DNA of 64,000 nucleotides, from contig CANJKZ010000952.1 of NCBI GenBank assembly GCA_947471745.1, positions 1,222,001 to 1,286,000 of the forward strand. Reading direction: 5' to 3'. Both the position numbers and the translations under genes were made by a program. Below, one piece after another: positions 31,382 to 43,134 of the stretch. Numbering within the stretch: the first letter of the stretch is position 1; each line of letters begins with the position of its first letter. The notes below the pieces were generated by a model. The model did no database searches. It was not told the DNA's origin and was given only the letters and a program-made list of their open reading frames with translations. The stretch is from Closterium sp. Naga37s-1 (lineage: Eukaryota; Streptophyta; Zygnematophyceae; Desmidiales; Closteriaceae).

Positions 31382-33938
31382 CTCTCCCACCTTCTAAATA
31401 CGAACCACGTAGGCGCGTCTTGCAGTAGCGTGAAAAATGCAAATCTTCGGTTGAAACTGATCTGGCGGTGCAGAGGGGTGTTGACCGTCGAGCTGGAGCG
31501 TGGCTGGGCACTTTGACCAGGCGAAGTTGAAACGGTTCGAATGTCAGCCGTTGATCTTGCAGATGACGTTCTGGCGGTTGCGATCGAAATATTGAACTGA
31601 TCCGCGAAGGAACAAGAGTCGTTGATGTATCGGATGTGAATCGGACGGTAATGACGCATGCGATGTTGGCGGGAATTCCTGGCGCAAAGTCTGATGTTGC
31701 CGAACAGGAACCGTCGATGCCAATGATGTAACCGTGAGCGTCTGTCGTGCTTGCGTGAGTCTGACGAATCTGTCAGTATCTGTCAAGGGAATACAGTGCG
31801 AAAGCACTCTCTCCCCCCCCCCTTCTTGAAAAGGGGTGCCCACCAAAATGTGCACACCAAAAGGGTTTAGAGTTTAACGTTATTACCCGAGTGTCAGTCT
31901 TGAAAACTCCATCGAAAACTCGAACTCAGGTTCTGATGACGTCAGCACCCTCGGCGACATTGTCGTTACCCGCCGAGGCGTTTGTCGTGATTCTCGGAAA
32001 ACCCCCGGGCAGGGACGAAGTACAGCTGCCGCTCCTCCCCCTGACCTCGCAAATATTTTTTCAAACTCGAACTTGAACTGCAGATGACGTCACCATGACT
32101 GTCGGCGTTGTCATGACTCGCCGAACTCTCCCGGGCAGGGGCGAAAAACAGTTGTCGCCTCTCCCCCCTTCAGTTTCAAAAACTGCTCCGCTGTTGTTGG
32201 TGCTCTTGCTAGTACCCCTAAACAGAGTCGGAATTAACTGCCAACCTTGTTCCCGCAGGTTTTGCGCGCTTAACCTAGCGCCTTTGCATCCCCGTCGTCC
32301 GCACGGAACTGTCGACTGTTGCCACCGAACCCCGTTACAACCCACTCCTGGTACATCCCGTAGTACTAGTAAATGTCGGTGCCAAAAAATCCACTTCGTA
32401 CGTCTTGGGCACCTGTAGGTTATCCCCCGAAAAGAACCGGTGTATCTAGCGTGCCCACCCGTCGCCATTTTTATCGCCTGTGGTTAACCACACTAGCACC
32501 CCACCAAGAGGAGGTGCTAATTGTATGGAACCCAGGACTATGGGTCTACCGAGACCGAATTTCATGGAACCTAGCCCGCATCAACGCCACTGATCTCGTC
32601 GTTGAACTTCCCCAGGTAGCTTCGAGGTACACCGTAAAGCGCTTAAAGAATTGGCGGGCAGTCGTTCACCCATCTCCCACCGTAGGAATTTCGCCCGAAG
32701 ATCATGGTTGCGGCAACAAGTCCCGAAGTCTTTTCCACCGAGTAGTTCCGACGTTTTTGCAGTGCTCCGACGTTCACCCATCTTCACACCCGAAGAATCC
32801 ACCTGGCAGATCCTATGTATCCTTGGCGATGCACGCCTCCACGTGCCTCTTTGCTTAAAAAACACGAACCATCAGGCGTCCCCAAGTAGACCCTGAATTC
32901 GCGGAAAAGTTGTGCACGGGCTCAACCGCCTCTTGAAGGAGCACCCACAACTTTCCCTCCTTTTTTTTGTCTTCCCCCCCCAACAATTTCGCTTGCCGCC
33001 GTTCACCCATCGTCCGCTTTTGTCGGATGAGGTATTTCTCCGTGTTTCCCGTGATTTTTTTGACATTCGGTGAAGGCGCGAACGCCATCGTAGTCGGAGA
33101 GTGTTTATCATATCAAACGCTCAGGCCGGCCGCTTCGCTGCCCACCTCGTCTATCACGCGTAAGTTCCACACCTTCGGGAACTCCGTCTTCGCCGCTATA
33201 CCTTCGTCGGGTAGACCGCTGAATTAAGAGAAAATCCCAACAGCTGCCACAATTTCTTCAACTCCGACTTTTTCGGTTGGGTAACTGTTGCCGATGGTCC
33301 GGTTTTGTCGGGGTCGAAACAGTGTCGCGCCACTTGAAACCTTTTTTATTTTCACGCCCAGCTGTCGAACCAGCGCAATACCCGCGCTTTTAAACCAGCA
33401 ATGGGCTAAACACATGGTTCTACCTTGCCAATAGGACTTATATTTTGCCTTCGAAGCTCCTGGTGTGAGGTATGTGAGCCGTTCGGAAACCTTGGCCGGT
33501 AGTGGTACCCATCCGGCTACCGCCGCTTAGCCGTAAACTTTTAGGCATCAGCTTGAGCATTTCCCCGTTGGTCGTCCTCGGGCCTCCTGAAGCCGAAACC
33601 CGTTTCTCTTGCCAGACTCGCATTAGACGCAACTCCGTGTATTGTAGCCGGTAGAACCCCCGAAATTCGTGGGTCTAGATGCGTTGGTGTCGTTGGTGCA
33701 CTGCCCTGTCTGCGACACAACTACCTCTGGACGGAGGGATTTGTGCCGCCTGAAGTACAGTATCGGCTGCCACTGTTGTTCCAAAAAATGTGCCGATTGT
33801 TGGTGCAGGCACGTAAGGGACCCTAACGGAACAATCTGGTCGTAGGCGTGTATTCCGAACTTTTTGGTGGGTTGAAAAACATCAATGACGCACCTGCCGA
33901 AAACGCCAACGACGCACCCTCCTGCAGCAACACCGCTA
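31382..33938. other. Unassigned low-information region
   Basis: No pol domain, LTR pair, tRNA or intron-exon structure could be supported. Visible structure: a GGGGGGGGGAG run on the minus strand at ~31,815 (possible polypurine tract), a degenerate ~149-bp tandem pair beginning near 31,918 and 32,067 (both with gatgacgtca), and the phrase cgttcacccatc repeated at ~32,660, 32,770 and 33,000. A 161-codon open frame at 32,373-32,858 (+) matches nothing recognised. Probably old transposon sequence. Confidence 0.4.
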
Positions 33939-34310
33939 TGTTAGAAACCTACTCGAGGGAATGATCGAATTAGGAATGAGTTGGGTACAAGAACTAACCC
34001 TTAAGTGTTGTATCCCTTGTAGGCTAGCCCACTATAGCCTAGAGACAATACAAACATATAGTTGGACACACCCCCATAGGCTAAGTGGGAGATAGCAAAC
34101 ACAACAGACCGTCACAAGACCAGTCAAGCAAGAGAACAAGCAAAGCAAAGCTCAGGGTGGATCACAAGGTCACCACGCATTCTGAGCACAAGCAAGCGGC
34201 CACAAGGCCAGTACATATGCAGAGTTATTAAAGCACAAGAAGTACAGTGATCCCAACCTAGCAAGAGCAAGCATGCAGGAATATATATATAGATCACAAT
34301 ACAAGACAAG

Positions 34311-35682
34311 TCAAGCAACCAGCAGGTGAGGCAGACTGGGCACAAGCCCAAGAGCAGTGCAGAAACACTGATGATCACCAGCCCCAAGGGCCTTGGTGAA
34401 GACATCAGCAGTGTTGGCCCGAGAGGCCACGTAAGCAAGGCGCACCTGACAACGCTGCTGCAGCTCACGCGCAAGGAAGTAGCGAAGAGCAATATGCTTC
34501 GTTCTGTGCTCCAGTCTCTGCTCGCGACACAAGGCAAGCATTGCCTTGTTGTCGACGTACAGAACTGGAGGAGAACGAGGCCACTCCCCCAAGTTGGTCA
34601 GCAGGTAGGTCAGCAAGCGTAGCTCCTGTGCAGCCATGGCCCCAGCGTAGATCTCGGCCTTGCAGCTGGAGCTAAGCACAGAAGAAGAACGAGTGGACCT
34701 CCACGAGACAGAACGAGAGCCAAGACTGAAGGTGTAACCCTGTGACGAACGCTGAGTCGCCTGGTCGTCGGCCCAAGAAGCGTCGGAGTGTCCTGTGAGG
34801 ACCACTGAACCCCGTACTCCAAGCACGAGCCCGATGCCCGATGTGCTGCACAAGTAACGCAGTAACCTCTTCGCAGCATCAAAGTGCACCTTTCGGTGTC
34901 TACTAGGTGCCACGTAGCGAGCCAAGAGGCTGAGAGGGTACGCGAGGTCAGGTCGTGTGCACGTCATCAGGTACATGAGGCAGCCCACAAGCTCTGGGTA
35001 CGGACCACTCGGCTCTACGGACTCGTCCGAAGGTGGAGCTGAGAGCGAGTGACCGGTAGACAGAGGAGTGGGCTGTGGCGAGGAGTACTGGAAGCGGAAG
35101 CGCTGGAGGTGCACCATGTGTGACTGAGTCAGGGTGATGTTCCGCCGAGCTCTGTCCCGGGTGATCTGCAAGCCAAGATAGCTCCGCAGCTCACCCAGGT
35201 CAGTGCAGCTGTGTCTCTCCTGCAGCTCCGCCTTCACTAGGGCCAGTGCCTCTGTGTCGGCAGTAGCAAAGACCAAGTCGTCGACGTACACGAGAACGTA
35301 GAACGGCGGCAGGGTAGTGTCGGTGCGCAGAAACAGCGACGGGTCAGCACTCGAAGGAGCAAACCCAAGAGCCGCAAGTGTCGTCCTCAGTGTGTCGTGC
35401 CACTCGCGAGGTGCCTGACGGAGGCCGTACACAGGTAGCCGTAGGCTCCACTGGGGTACCCTCGAGAAAATACCGAGTGAAGCCAGGTGGACGGCGCAGC
35501 CAGATGGCCTCGTGAAGGCTACCCTGCAAGAAAGCTGTCGAGAAGTCGAGGGAGTGTAGCTCGTAGTCACGCCGAGCTGCAACGTGTAGCAACACCCAAC
35601 GTGTAGCTCGGGGTGGGAGAGAAGGTCTGAAAGAAGTCGACCCCCTCACGCTGACTGAAGCCTCAAGCAACGTACCGTTCGT
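34311..35682 (-). pseudogene. RT-RNase H of A4
   Basis: RT keeps GSTSFRPSLPPRATRWVLLH (a garbled FFQTFSPTP block), [35 protein letters not shown] and catalytic YVDD at 35,277-35,288. RNase H is uninterrupted: [70 protein letters not shown]. The first frame break lies near 35,470. From 35,582 down to the stop near 34,311 a single 423-codon frame is open. Confidence 0.85.
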
Positions 35683-36001
35683 TGACTCCAGTACCTCCAG
35701 CACCAGTAGCACCTCCAGTACCAGCAGCTCCAGTACCTCCAGCACCAGCAGCTCCAGCACCTCCAGCACATGTAGTACCTCCAGCGCTAGCAGCTCCAGT
35801 GCCTCCAGCAACAGCAGCACCTCCAGCAGTACCTCCAGCACTAGCAGCTCCACCAGCACCTCCAGCACCTCCAGCAGTACCTCCAGCACCAGCAGGACCA
35901 CCAGCTCCGGCAGCTCCAGTACCTCCAGTACGAGCACCTCCAGGACTAGTAGCTCCGGCACCTCCAGTACTAGCAGCACCTCCAGTACCTCCAGGACTAG
36001 C
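35683..36001 (-). repeat. Gly/Ala spacer of A4
   Basis: GGTGAAGTGG-type repeats from ggtgctggagct units, on the minus strand, joined directly to [14 protein letters not shown] of RT. The opposite strand shows the matching Pro/Ala frame. Confidence 0.8.
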
Positions 36002-36144
36002 TGTCAACGTGGTAACGGAATAATCAATGACTAGAAATGACAAGGACAATATAGCAAACCCTGGTCAACCCTAGCCAACCCTAAACATAAGTGTACACCA
36101 CCTAGACTAGCAAATACAAACCATAACAATTTTAGTTTGACACA
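36002..36144 (-). repeat. 3' LTR of A5 (143 bp)
   Basis: On the minus strand, CTATGGGGG (36,145-36,153) precedes TGTGTCAAAC; the end is GTTGACA. Its TAGTCTAGGTG segment is shared with the LTR of A7. Confidence 0.8.
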
Positions 36145-36480
36145 CCCCCATAGTCTAGGTGACGGTAGTCCTGTGGAAAGCAACACACAGTCTAAGAGCA
36201 AGGGTCACAGGACCAGTCAGCAAGAGCAAACAATGGTCACAATACCAGTTCAAAAGAATAAAACAAAGCTTGGGGTGGATCTCAAGATCACCACGCATTC
36301 CGAGAACAAACACGAGGCCACAAGGCCAGTTCACATACAATGACAAAGCAAATATAGAAGATGCAAGAGTACAAGACAGGCATGACAAGCATCTCTACAA
36401 AAGCAAGGGGCCACAAGGCCTGTCCACAAGCACAGATATAGAATATATAGCGAGATGCAATAGTACAAGACAAAGCATCT

Positions 36481-38499
36481 CTACGCAAACAAGTGAGGGC
36501 CTGTAGACACAAGGCCAAGCTGGGTGCAGAAACGCTGGTGGTCACAAGGCGGCAACGCCTTGGTGAAGATATCTGCAGTGTTGGCCTCAGAGACCACACG
36601 TCGCACGAGTGCCTGGCCACGCTGCTGCAACTCACGCAGAAGGAAGTAACGAAGCTGGATGTGCTTCGCCATCCCAACCAGTCGAGGCTCCTCGCACAAC
36701 AGGATAGCAGACCTGTTGTCGGCGAACAAGACTGGGGGAGAGCGAGGCCGCTCACCGAGGTCGGTGAGAAGGAAAGACAGCCAGCAAAGCTCCTGGGCGG
36801 CCATGGCCGCAGCGTACACCTCTGCCTCACAGCTGGAACTAGAGACGGACGACGCCCGAGTCGACCTCCACGAAACAGCCCCGGTCCCAAGGCTGAAGCA
36901 GTAACCCTGTGTAGACCGCAGCGACTCTGCGTCGTCGGCCCACGACGAGTCCGAGAAACCTGTAAGTGTAATTGGCTGCTTCCCTCCAAGGACAAGTCCC
37001 ATGCCTGATGTACTCGCCACATACTTCGCCACCCTCTTAGCAGCGTACCAGTGGGAAGGTCGGTGTCTCCCAGGCGCAACAAAGCGCGCAAGGACGCTAA
37101 GAGGGTAAGCTAGGTCTGGGCGAGTACAGGTCATCAGGTACATGAGACAACCCACCAGCTCAGGATATGGACCACTGGACTCAAATGGCTCTTCCGAAGG
37201 TGGAGCCGTGAGCCCATGATCCACAGCAAGAGGGGTGGGCTGTACCTTGGAGAACGGGAAGCGGGATTGCGTGAGGATCTGCTCGACCATATGCGACTGA
37301 GTCAACGTAATGGTGCGAGCTGCCCTGTCCCTGGTGATCTGCAGGCCAAGGTAGCGCTGCAGCTCACCAAGGTCAGTGCAAGTGTGTCTCCTCTGCAGAT
37401 CCTCCTTCACGGAGGCCAGTGCGCGTCAGTCGGGAGTGGCAAAGACCAGGTCGTCAACGTAGACCAGAACAAAGAACGGGGTCGAGCCACGGCGGACGAA
37501 CATCGACGGGTCGGCAGACGACGGAAAGAAGTCAAGCGCTGCAAGAGTCGTACGTAGCGTGTCGTGCCACTCGCGGGGAGCCCGGCGCAGGCCGTAGACC
37601 GGTCGACGCAGCTGCCACTGGGTCCCAGGAGGGAAAGAGCCATTGAAGCCAGGCGGACGACGCAGCCAGATCTGCTCGTGCAGGCTCCCCTGTAGGAACG
37701 CTGTGGAGAAGTCCAAGGAGTGCAACTCGTAGTCGCGTTGAGCTGCTTTATGCAACAACACATGAAGAGTGGTCATCTTCCGGGTGGGAGCGAAGGTCTG
37801 GAAGAAGTCTACCCCCTCTCGCTGACTGAAGCCTCTCGTCACGTAACGCGCCTTGAACACCGGTGGTGATCCAGGCGGCCGCTTCACCTTGTAGAGACAC
37901 ATGCCACTGACAACGTTCGCCCCAGGTGGCGGAACGGCGTCGACGTAGGTGCCTGTGGACCTATAAGATGCCATCTCTGCCTCCTCAACTGCTATCCAGT
38001 ACAAGGCCCAAGGTCCCGATACCGCCTCAGAGTGTGTGCGAGGGATCGGGATGTCAAGAGCGTCTGGATCCCCCTCAGGGGCAAGCAACGTGGCGCAGAG
38101 ATGAGGAACAGCGGCCGCAAGGAAACCAAGCTCAAACTGCCTGTCCTCAAGGACCTCCAGGGGAAAGACAGGAGCACCCCCAGAGGACGGAGAACGAGCA
38201 GGGCCACTCACCAGGTGAGCGGCGTAGTCAAGGCGGTGGGAAGAGGCAAAGCCAGCAACAGTGGTAACAAGTGCTGAGACAGACGACAGAGGTGCAGTTG
38301 GGTGAGTGACCAACGCGGACAAAACACGGGAGACGACAGGACGGGAGGCACGGAGGTAGTCGGACAACGGGTCGTGAAGCACAGTGAGGGACGACTCAGG
38401 GGGCTGTGGAAGGACAGGAGGAGGTGGAACACGAGAGCGAAGAACAAGGTGGAATGGACCGTCTGCACGGTAACGGGACCGACGACGCTCTGGGGACAC
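36481..38499 (-). pseudogene. RT-RNase H of A5, one in-frame stop
   Basis: Reading from 38,499: [77 protein letters not shown], catalytic YVDD at 37,450-37,461 and FATPD. A TGA then stands where sister A7 has CGA (Arg), after which the frame resumes (ALASVKEDLQRRHTC) through RNase H (LTGFSDSSWADDAESLRSTQ, FADNRSAILL, ANTADIFTKALPPCDHQRF) to a stop at 36,481. Apart from that codon the ~670-codon frame is open. Confidence 0.9.
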
Positions 38500-38692
38500 A
38501 GCACGACTGAGGGGAGAACGACTTGGCTTTGTCCCGGACGCGTCTGGTTGGCAGTTTTACCACGCCACCTCGCGCCGTGTCCTGCCCTCTCAGGACGTCA
38601 CTTTCGACGAGTCGGTCCCCTACTACCGCCTCTTCCCCTACCGCACTGCCCCGCTCCCCCCCCCGCCTCTCTTCCTCGCACCAGGTGCTGCT

Positions 38693-41600
38693 GTGGTAGA
38701 CCCCCTCCCCCCTCAGGGTGCCGCTCCCTCAGGTGTGTCCCAGGTAGACCCGGTTGAGCCTGTCGAGGTAGCTGTCGACTCTCGTCCTGCTGGGGGTGCT
38801 GAGCCTGAGCGTGCGGAGCCTGGGGGTGCGGAGCCTGGGGGTGCTGAGCCTGGGGGTGCGGAGCCTGGGGGTGCGGAGCCTGCGGGTACGGAGTCTGGGG
38901 GTGCTGAGTCTGGGGGTGCTGAGTCTGGGGGTGCTGAGCCTGAGAGTGCTACGTCTGAGGGTACTGAGCCAGAGGGTGCTGCGACTGACCGTGCTGCACT
39001 TGGAGGCGCTCCCTCCTCACAGCAGCTGCGGGAGTGGTACTCGCAGTACTGCAGCCTCAGAAGGGGCGCTTCTGGAGCTAGGGGTGCTGCTGGAGCTGGT
39101 GCTCGTGGTTCCCCTCCTAGGCGGGAGCCGCCCTCTCCCCAGCGGCTCCGAGAGTGGTACGCTCGGCGCTACAGTCTCCGGAGTGGCGCTACTGGTGTCG
39201 CGGACCCTGGAGCTGGAGCTGGTGCTGGTGCTGGTGCTGGTGCTACTGGCGCAGGAGCTGGTGGTGGTGCTGCTGGAGCTGCTACAGACGCTGCTGGTGC
39301 TGGAGGTGCTGCTGGTGCTGGAGCTGCTGGAGGCACTGTTGCTGCTGGAGGTGCTGCTAGTGCTGGCGCTGCTGGAGGAGCTGCTGGTGCTGGAGCTAAT
39401 GGAGGTTCTGCTGGAGCTGGAGCTGCAGGAGACGCTGCTGGTACTGGAGGCACTGCTGCTGCTGGAGGTGCTGCTGGTGCTGGCGCTGCTGGAGGAGCTG
39501 CTGGTGCTGGAGCTACTGGAGGTTCTGCTGGTGCTGGAGCTGCTGGAGCCGCTGGTTCTGGAGGTGCTCGTACTGGAGGTACTGGAGCTGCTGGGACTGG
39601 AGCGGCTACGGGAGTTGGAGCTGGAGGTACTGGAGCTACTGGGGTTACTGGTGGTGCTGTGGGAGTTGGAGCTGGAGACCCTGGGGCTGAGGGTGCTGGT
39701 ACTGTCTCTACCGGCTCAGGAGCTGCTGAGCGGCCGCGGCCGTACTACGTTCCACTCCTTCAGCAGGTTCTTGGCCTCCCGCCCTCTCCTGGTCCTACTC
39801 CTCTCCTACTGAGTCCACCGCCTGTCCAGTCGCAGTCACAGTTACAGCCAGCCTCTCCGCTGCCTGGTCCTTCTCCTTACACTGCGCCGACGGGAGGTCT
39901 TACGGAGCGTCGTGAGCCTGAGTCTCGTCCTCCGTCGCCTGAGTCTCGTCCAGAGTCGCCTGAGTCGCGTCCAGAGTCGCCTGTCCGCGCTGTCCGCGCT
40001 GGTCGTCGTGCTCCGCGTCAGCGTCCTCCTCCTGTCCTTGGCACTCACTATTTGACTCTGCGTCCTTCCACTGCTCCACAGCGTGTCCCTCTGCCGTCTC
40101 CTCCTGCGTCCTCTCTTCCTGACGGTCCGGACCCGGAGTCTGACTCCCTTCGTGCTGCCAGTCCTACTGTCACGCGTTTCCTCGCCATTGTTGTCACTGA
40201 CCCTACCTTTGAGTCCTCTGCTGCGTCTGCTCTAGTCGCTGAGCTTGTTGACTTTGCTGCCGCCTGTCGTCTAGACTACGCCGCTAGCCTTGTTGCTTAG
40301 TCTGAGTCTGTCTGTCCTCCGTCCGTCGGGGGTGAGTGTGCTCTTGGCACGGACGTCCTCGAGGACAGACAGGAGGAGTTTGAGTGCTTTGCCGCTGCTT
40401 TACCTCATCTCGTGTCCATGCTGATTGCCCCTGAGGGAGACCCGGATGCACCAGACATCCCGACCCCACGCTCTTACGCAGAGGCGATGGAGGGTCCCTA
40501 CTCCTCTCAGTGGCAGACAGCCATGGACGCAGAGATGGCTTCCTGGAAGTCCACAGGCACCTACGTCGACGAGGTTCCCCCATCTGGGGCGAACATCGTC
40601 AGTGGCATGTGGATTTTCAGGGTGAAGCGGCCGCCGGGTTCTCCGCCTGTCTTCAAGGCGCGTTACGTTGCACGAGGCTTCAGTCAGCGAGAGGGAGTTG
40701 ACTTCTTCCAGACCTTCTCCCCTACCCCGAAGATGACCACTCTTCGGGTGCTGCTGCACGTCGCCGCTCAGCGTGACTACGAGCTCCACTCTCTTGACTT
40801 CAGCACTGCATTCCTACAGGGCAGCCTGCACGAGGAGATCTGGCTGCGCCGCCCACCTGGCTTCACTGGGTCGTTTCCTCCTGGTACCCAGTGGAGCCTC
40901 CGGCGGCCAGTCTATGGTCTCCGCCAGGCACCCCGTGAGTGGCACGACACACTGATGACTACTCTTGCTTGCTCCTTCTACTGCTGACCCGTCACTGTTT
41001 CTACGCACCGACACCACTCTGCCGCCATTCTACGTTCTCGTGTACGTAGACGACCTGGTCTTTGCTACTGCTGACACTGAGGCACTCGCCCACGTGAAGT
41101 CGGAGCTGCAGAAGAGACACACGTGCACAGACCTGGGTGAACTGACAAGCTATCTTGGCTTGCGGATCACCCGGGACAGAGCACAGCGCACCATCACCTT
41201 GACTCAGTCACACATGGTGCAGCAGGTCCTTCAGCGCTTCCGCTTCACGTACTCCTTGCCTCAGCCCACTCCTCTGCCTACTGGTCACTCGCTCTCAGCT
41301 CTGCCTTCGGATGAGTCCGTAGAGCCGAGTGGCCCGTATCCAGAGCTTGTGGGCTGCCTCATGTACCTGATGACCTGCACTCGACCTGACCTTGCATACC
41401 CTCTTAGCATCCTAGCACGCTATGTCGCTCCTGGCCGTCACCGGAAGGAGCACATGGATGCCGCTAAGAGGGTGTTGCGCTACTTGTGCAGTACGTCGGG
41501 CATGGGGCTTGTGCTTGGAGGACGGAGCGACGTTGTCCTCACTGGGTACTCAGACGCTTCTTGGGCTGACGACCAGGCTACGCAGCGGTCGTCTCAGGGT

Positions 41601-42026
41601 TACACCTTCAGCCTTGGCTCTGGTTCAGTTTCTTGGCGTTCTACACGCTCGTCTTCAGTTCTCAGCTCCAGTTGTGAGGCTGAGATCTACGCCACAGCCA
41701 TGGCTACACAGGAGTTACGCTGGCTCACCTACCTGCTGACTGACCTGGGAGAGCGGCCTCGTTCTCCTCCAGTGCTGTACGTCGACAACAAGGCTGCCAT
41801 TGCCTTGTGTCAGGAGCACAGACTGGAGCACAGAACGAAGCACATCGCTCTGCGCTACTTCCTTGCTCGAGAGCTGCAGCAGCGTGGTCAGCTTCGTCTT
41901 GCTTACGTGGCCACTCGGGCCAACACTGCTGATGTGTTCACCAAGGCGCTTCAGCCTTGTGATCATCAGCGTTTCTGTACTGTTCTCGGCCCTGTGCCTA
42001 CTGTGCCTCACTTGCTTACTTCTTGA
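38693..42026 (+). pseudogene. pol spacer-RT-RNase H of A6 (one stop, one small deletion)
   Basis: 38,693-40,300 is one open frame covering [10 protein letters not shown] repeats, Gly/Ala repeats and the RT approach region. A TAG at 40,298-40,300 (SLVA-stop-SES) interrupts it. RT continues in frame: [60 protein letters not shown]. At ~40,970 a short deletion shifts the frame. It resumes as LAPSTADPSLFLRTDTTLPP with YVDD at 41,043-41,054 and a complete RNase H (SDASWADDQATQRSSQG, VDNKAAIALC, FTKALQPCDHQRF) to the stop at 42,024-42,026. Confidence 0.9.
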
Positions 42027-42259
42027 CTCTGGTTGTACTGTGATCTCTCTATATATATACCTGCATGCTTACACTTGCTAGGTTGTGATCACTGTACCTC
42101 TTGTTATATTATCAAACTGCATGTGAACTGGTCTTGTGACCACTTGCTTGTGCTCGGAATTTGTGTGGTTTCCTTGAGATCCACCCTGAGCTTGCTTTGC
42201 TTTCCTTTGCTTTGACTGGTCTTGTGACCCCTTGCTCTCCCCCACTTTGCCTATGGGGG

Positions 42260-42397
42260 TGTGTCAAACATTATATATGTTACTGCTGTGTAGGCTACAG
42301 TGGGTTAGCCTTTAGGGGGTACATTACTCTAGGATTTCCTACTTGTACCCTCAATCTTCCTAGTTCAATCATTCTCGTTCAGTTCTACATTCTAACA
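42260..42397 (+). repeat. 3' LTR of A6 (138 bp)
   Basis: CTATGGGGG at 42,251-42,259, then TGTGTCAAACATTATA, ending ACATTCTAACA. Parallel in layout to the 5' LTR of A1 (GTAGGCTRYAGTGG, TACTTGTACC, TTCAAT, CGTTCAG). Confidence 0.8.
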
Positions 42398-43134
42398 TCA
42401 TTCTGGCGTAGAATCTGTGGTGCCACGACTGATACCAAGTTCCATTGCTCGTCTTTGATTGAATTATACGTTTTCATTGTTCTTATTTCATTTCTAGTGC
42501 ATGTGTGAGCTGCATTCTCTGTTTTATTGTGCAATGCTATGAGGTGTACTCTTTGCTTGTGCTTTCTACAGATGAGTTGCGTTTCCTGCTTGACCTCCGC
42601 GCAGGGCACGTGAGTTACATTATATGTTTTAGTGCCTTCTTTACCTCCTATGCTTTTGCCTTTTTCTTGTGCAGGGCGTGTAATTTGCATTCTCTGATTC
42701 TGATTTGTGCAGGGCGCGTGAGCTGCATTCTTTGATTTTGTTTGGCGGAGAATGGAGATGAGGGAGGGGTAGGGAGGGAGATGAGGGAGGGAGGGAAGGA
42801 GGGGTGTAGGGAGGGTAAAGAGGGGATAGGCTAGCGATGATTTATGAATAGTAACTATATTCCATTTATGATGGTTGCGTGTTTATTACCGGTACCTGTA
42901 TGTATCTGTGCTTGTTTGCGTGTGTGCCAGTGTCTACGTGTGTGTCAGTGTGTGTGTGGTTGTGATTTTTTCAGGGTGTGGTGCTCAGGGGCTATTTTTG
43001 GTTTCATAGCACACTTAAGTATCAGGGTTCCAAGGTGACAGCACCCTGACTGCTAGGGTCATGTTTCGTCCACCCTGTCCACACAAGGGTAATTTTTTTT
43101 GCACACTGTTTGTAAAAGCGTGATTTAGGGATAT
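42398..43134. other. Spacer between A6 and A7
   Basis: No gene recognised. Several degenerate copies of a ~60-bp phrase (tgtgcagggcgcgtgagctgcattct and variants) occur at 42,490-42,730. A purine-rich stretch of GGGAGGGA repeats (42,755-42,835) and a GTGT-rich stretch (42,915-42,965) follow. The end of the region just precedes the open frame of A7. Confidence 0.5.

Larger units (their letters stand above)
33939..36001 (-). mobile_element. Ty1/Copia element A4 (5' deleted)
   Basis: The 3' LTR (33,939-34,070) starts TGTGTCCAAC after CTATGGGGG and ends TTTCTAACA. Going up the minus strand: RNase H, RT, then the Gly/Ala spacer joined to the middle of RT by an internal deletion at ~35,683, so the N-terminal RT part is gone. 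The spacer is interrupted at 36,001 by the LTR of A5. Confidence 0.85.
36002..38521 (-). mobile_element. Ty1/Copia element A5 (3' half)
   Basis: The 3' LTR (36,002-36,144) starts TGTGTCAAACTAAAA and ends ACGTTGACA. RNase H and RT lie upstream, and the copy breaks off at ~38,521 head-to-head with A6. Sequence and spacing are much closer to A7 (43,555-45,937) than to A4 or A6, so A5 and A7 form an inverted pair ~5 kb apart. Confidence 0.85.
38522..42397 (+). mobile_element. Ty1/Copia element A6 (3' two thirds)
   Basis: Starts inside the integrase C-terminal region (DASGWQFYHATSRR-like, QDVTFDESVPYYRLFP at ~38,600) with no 5' LTR. It continues through the longest Gly/Ala spacer of the window (38,790-39,720), RT and RNase H, and ends with CTATGGGGG and the 3' LTR at 42,260-42,397. 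The spacer frame is still open after hundreds of codons, indicating a fairly young copy. Confidence 0.9.

Noticed and set aside
31144..31659. 171-codon minus-strand frame
   Set aside because: Overlaps the putative LTR at 31,107-31,381 and has no domain.
32373..32858. 161-codon ORF (+) as a host gene
   Set aside because: No start context, domain, splice structure or codon bias distinguishes it from chance; the region also holds degenerate repeats.
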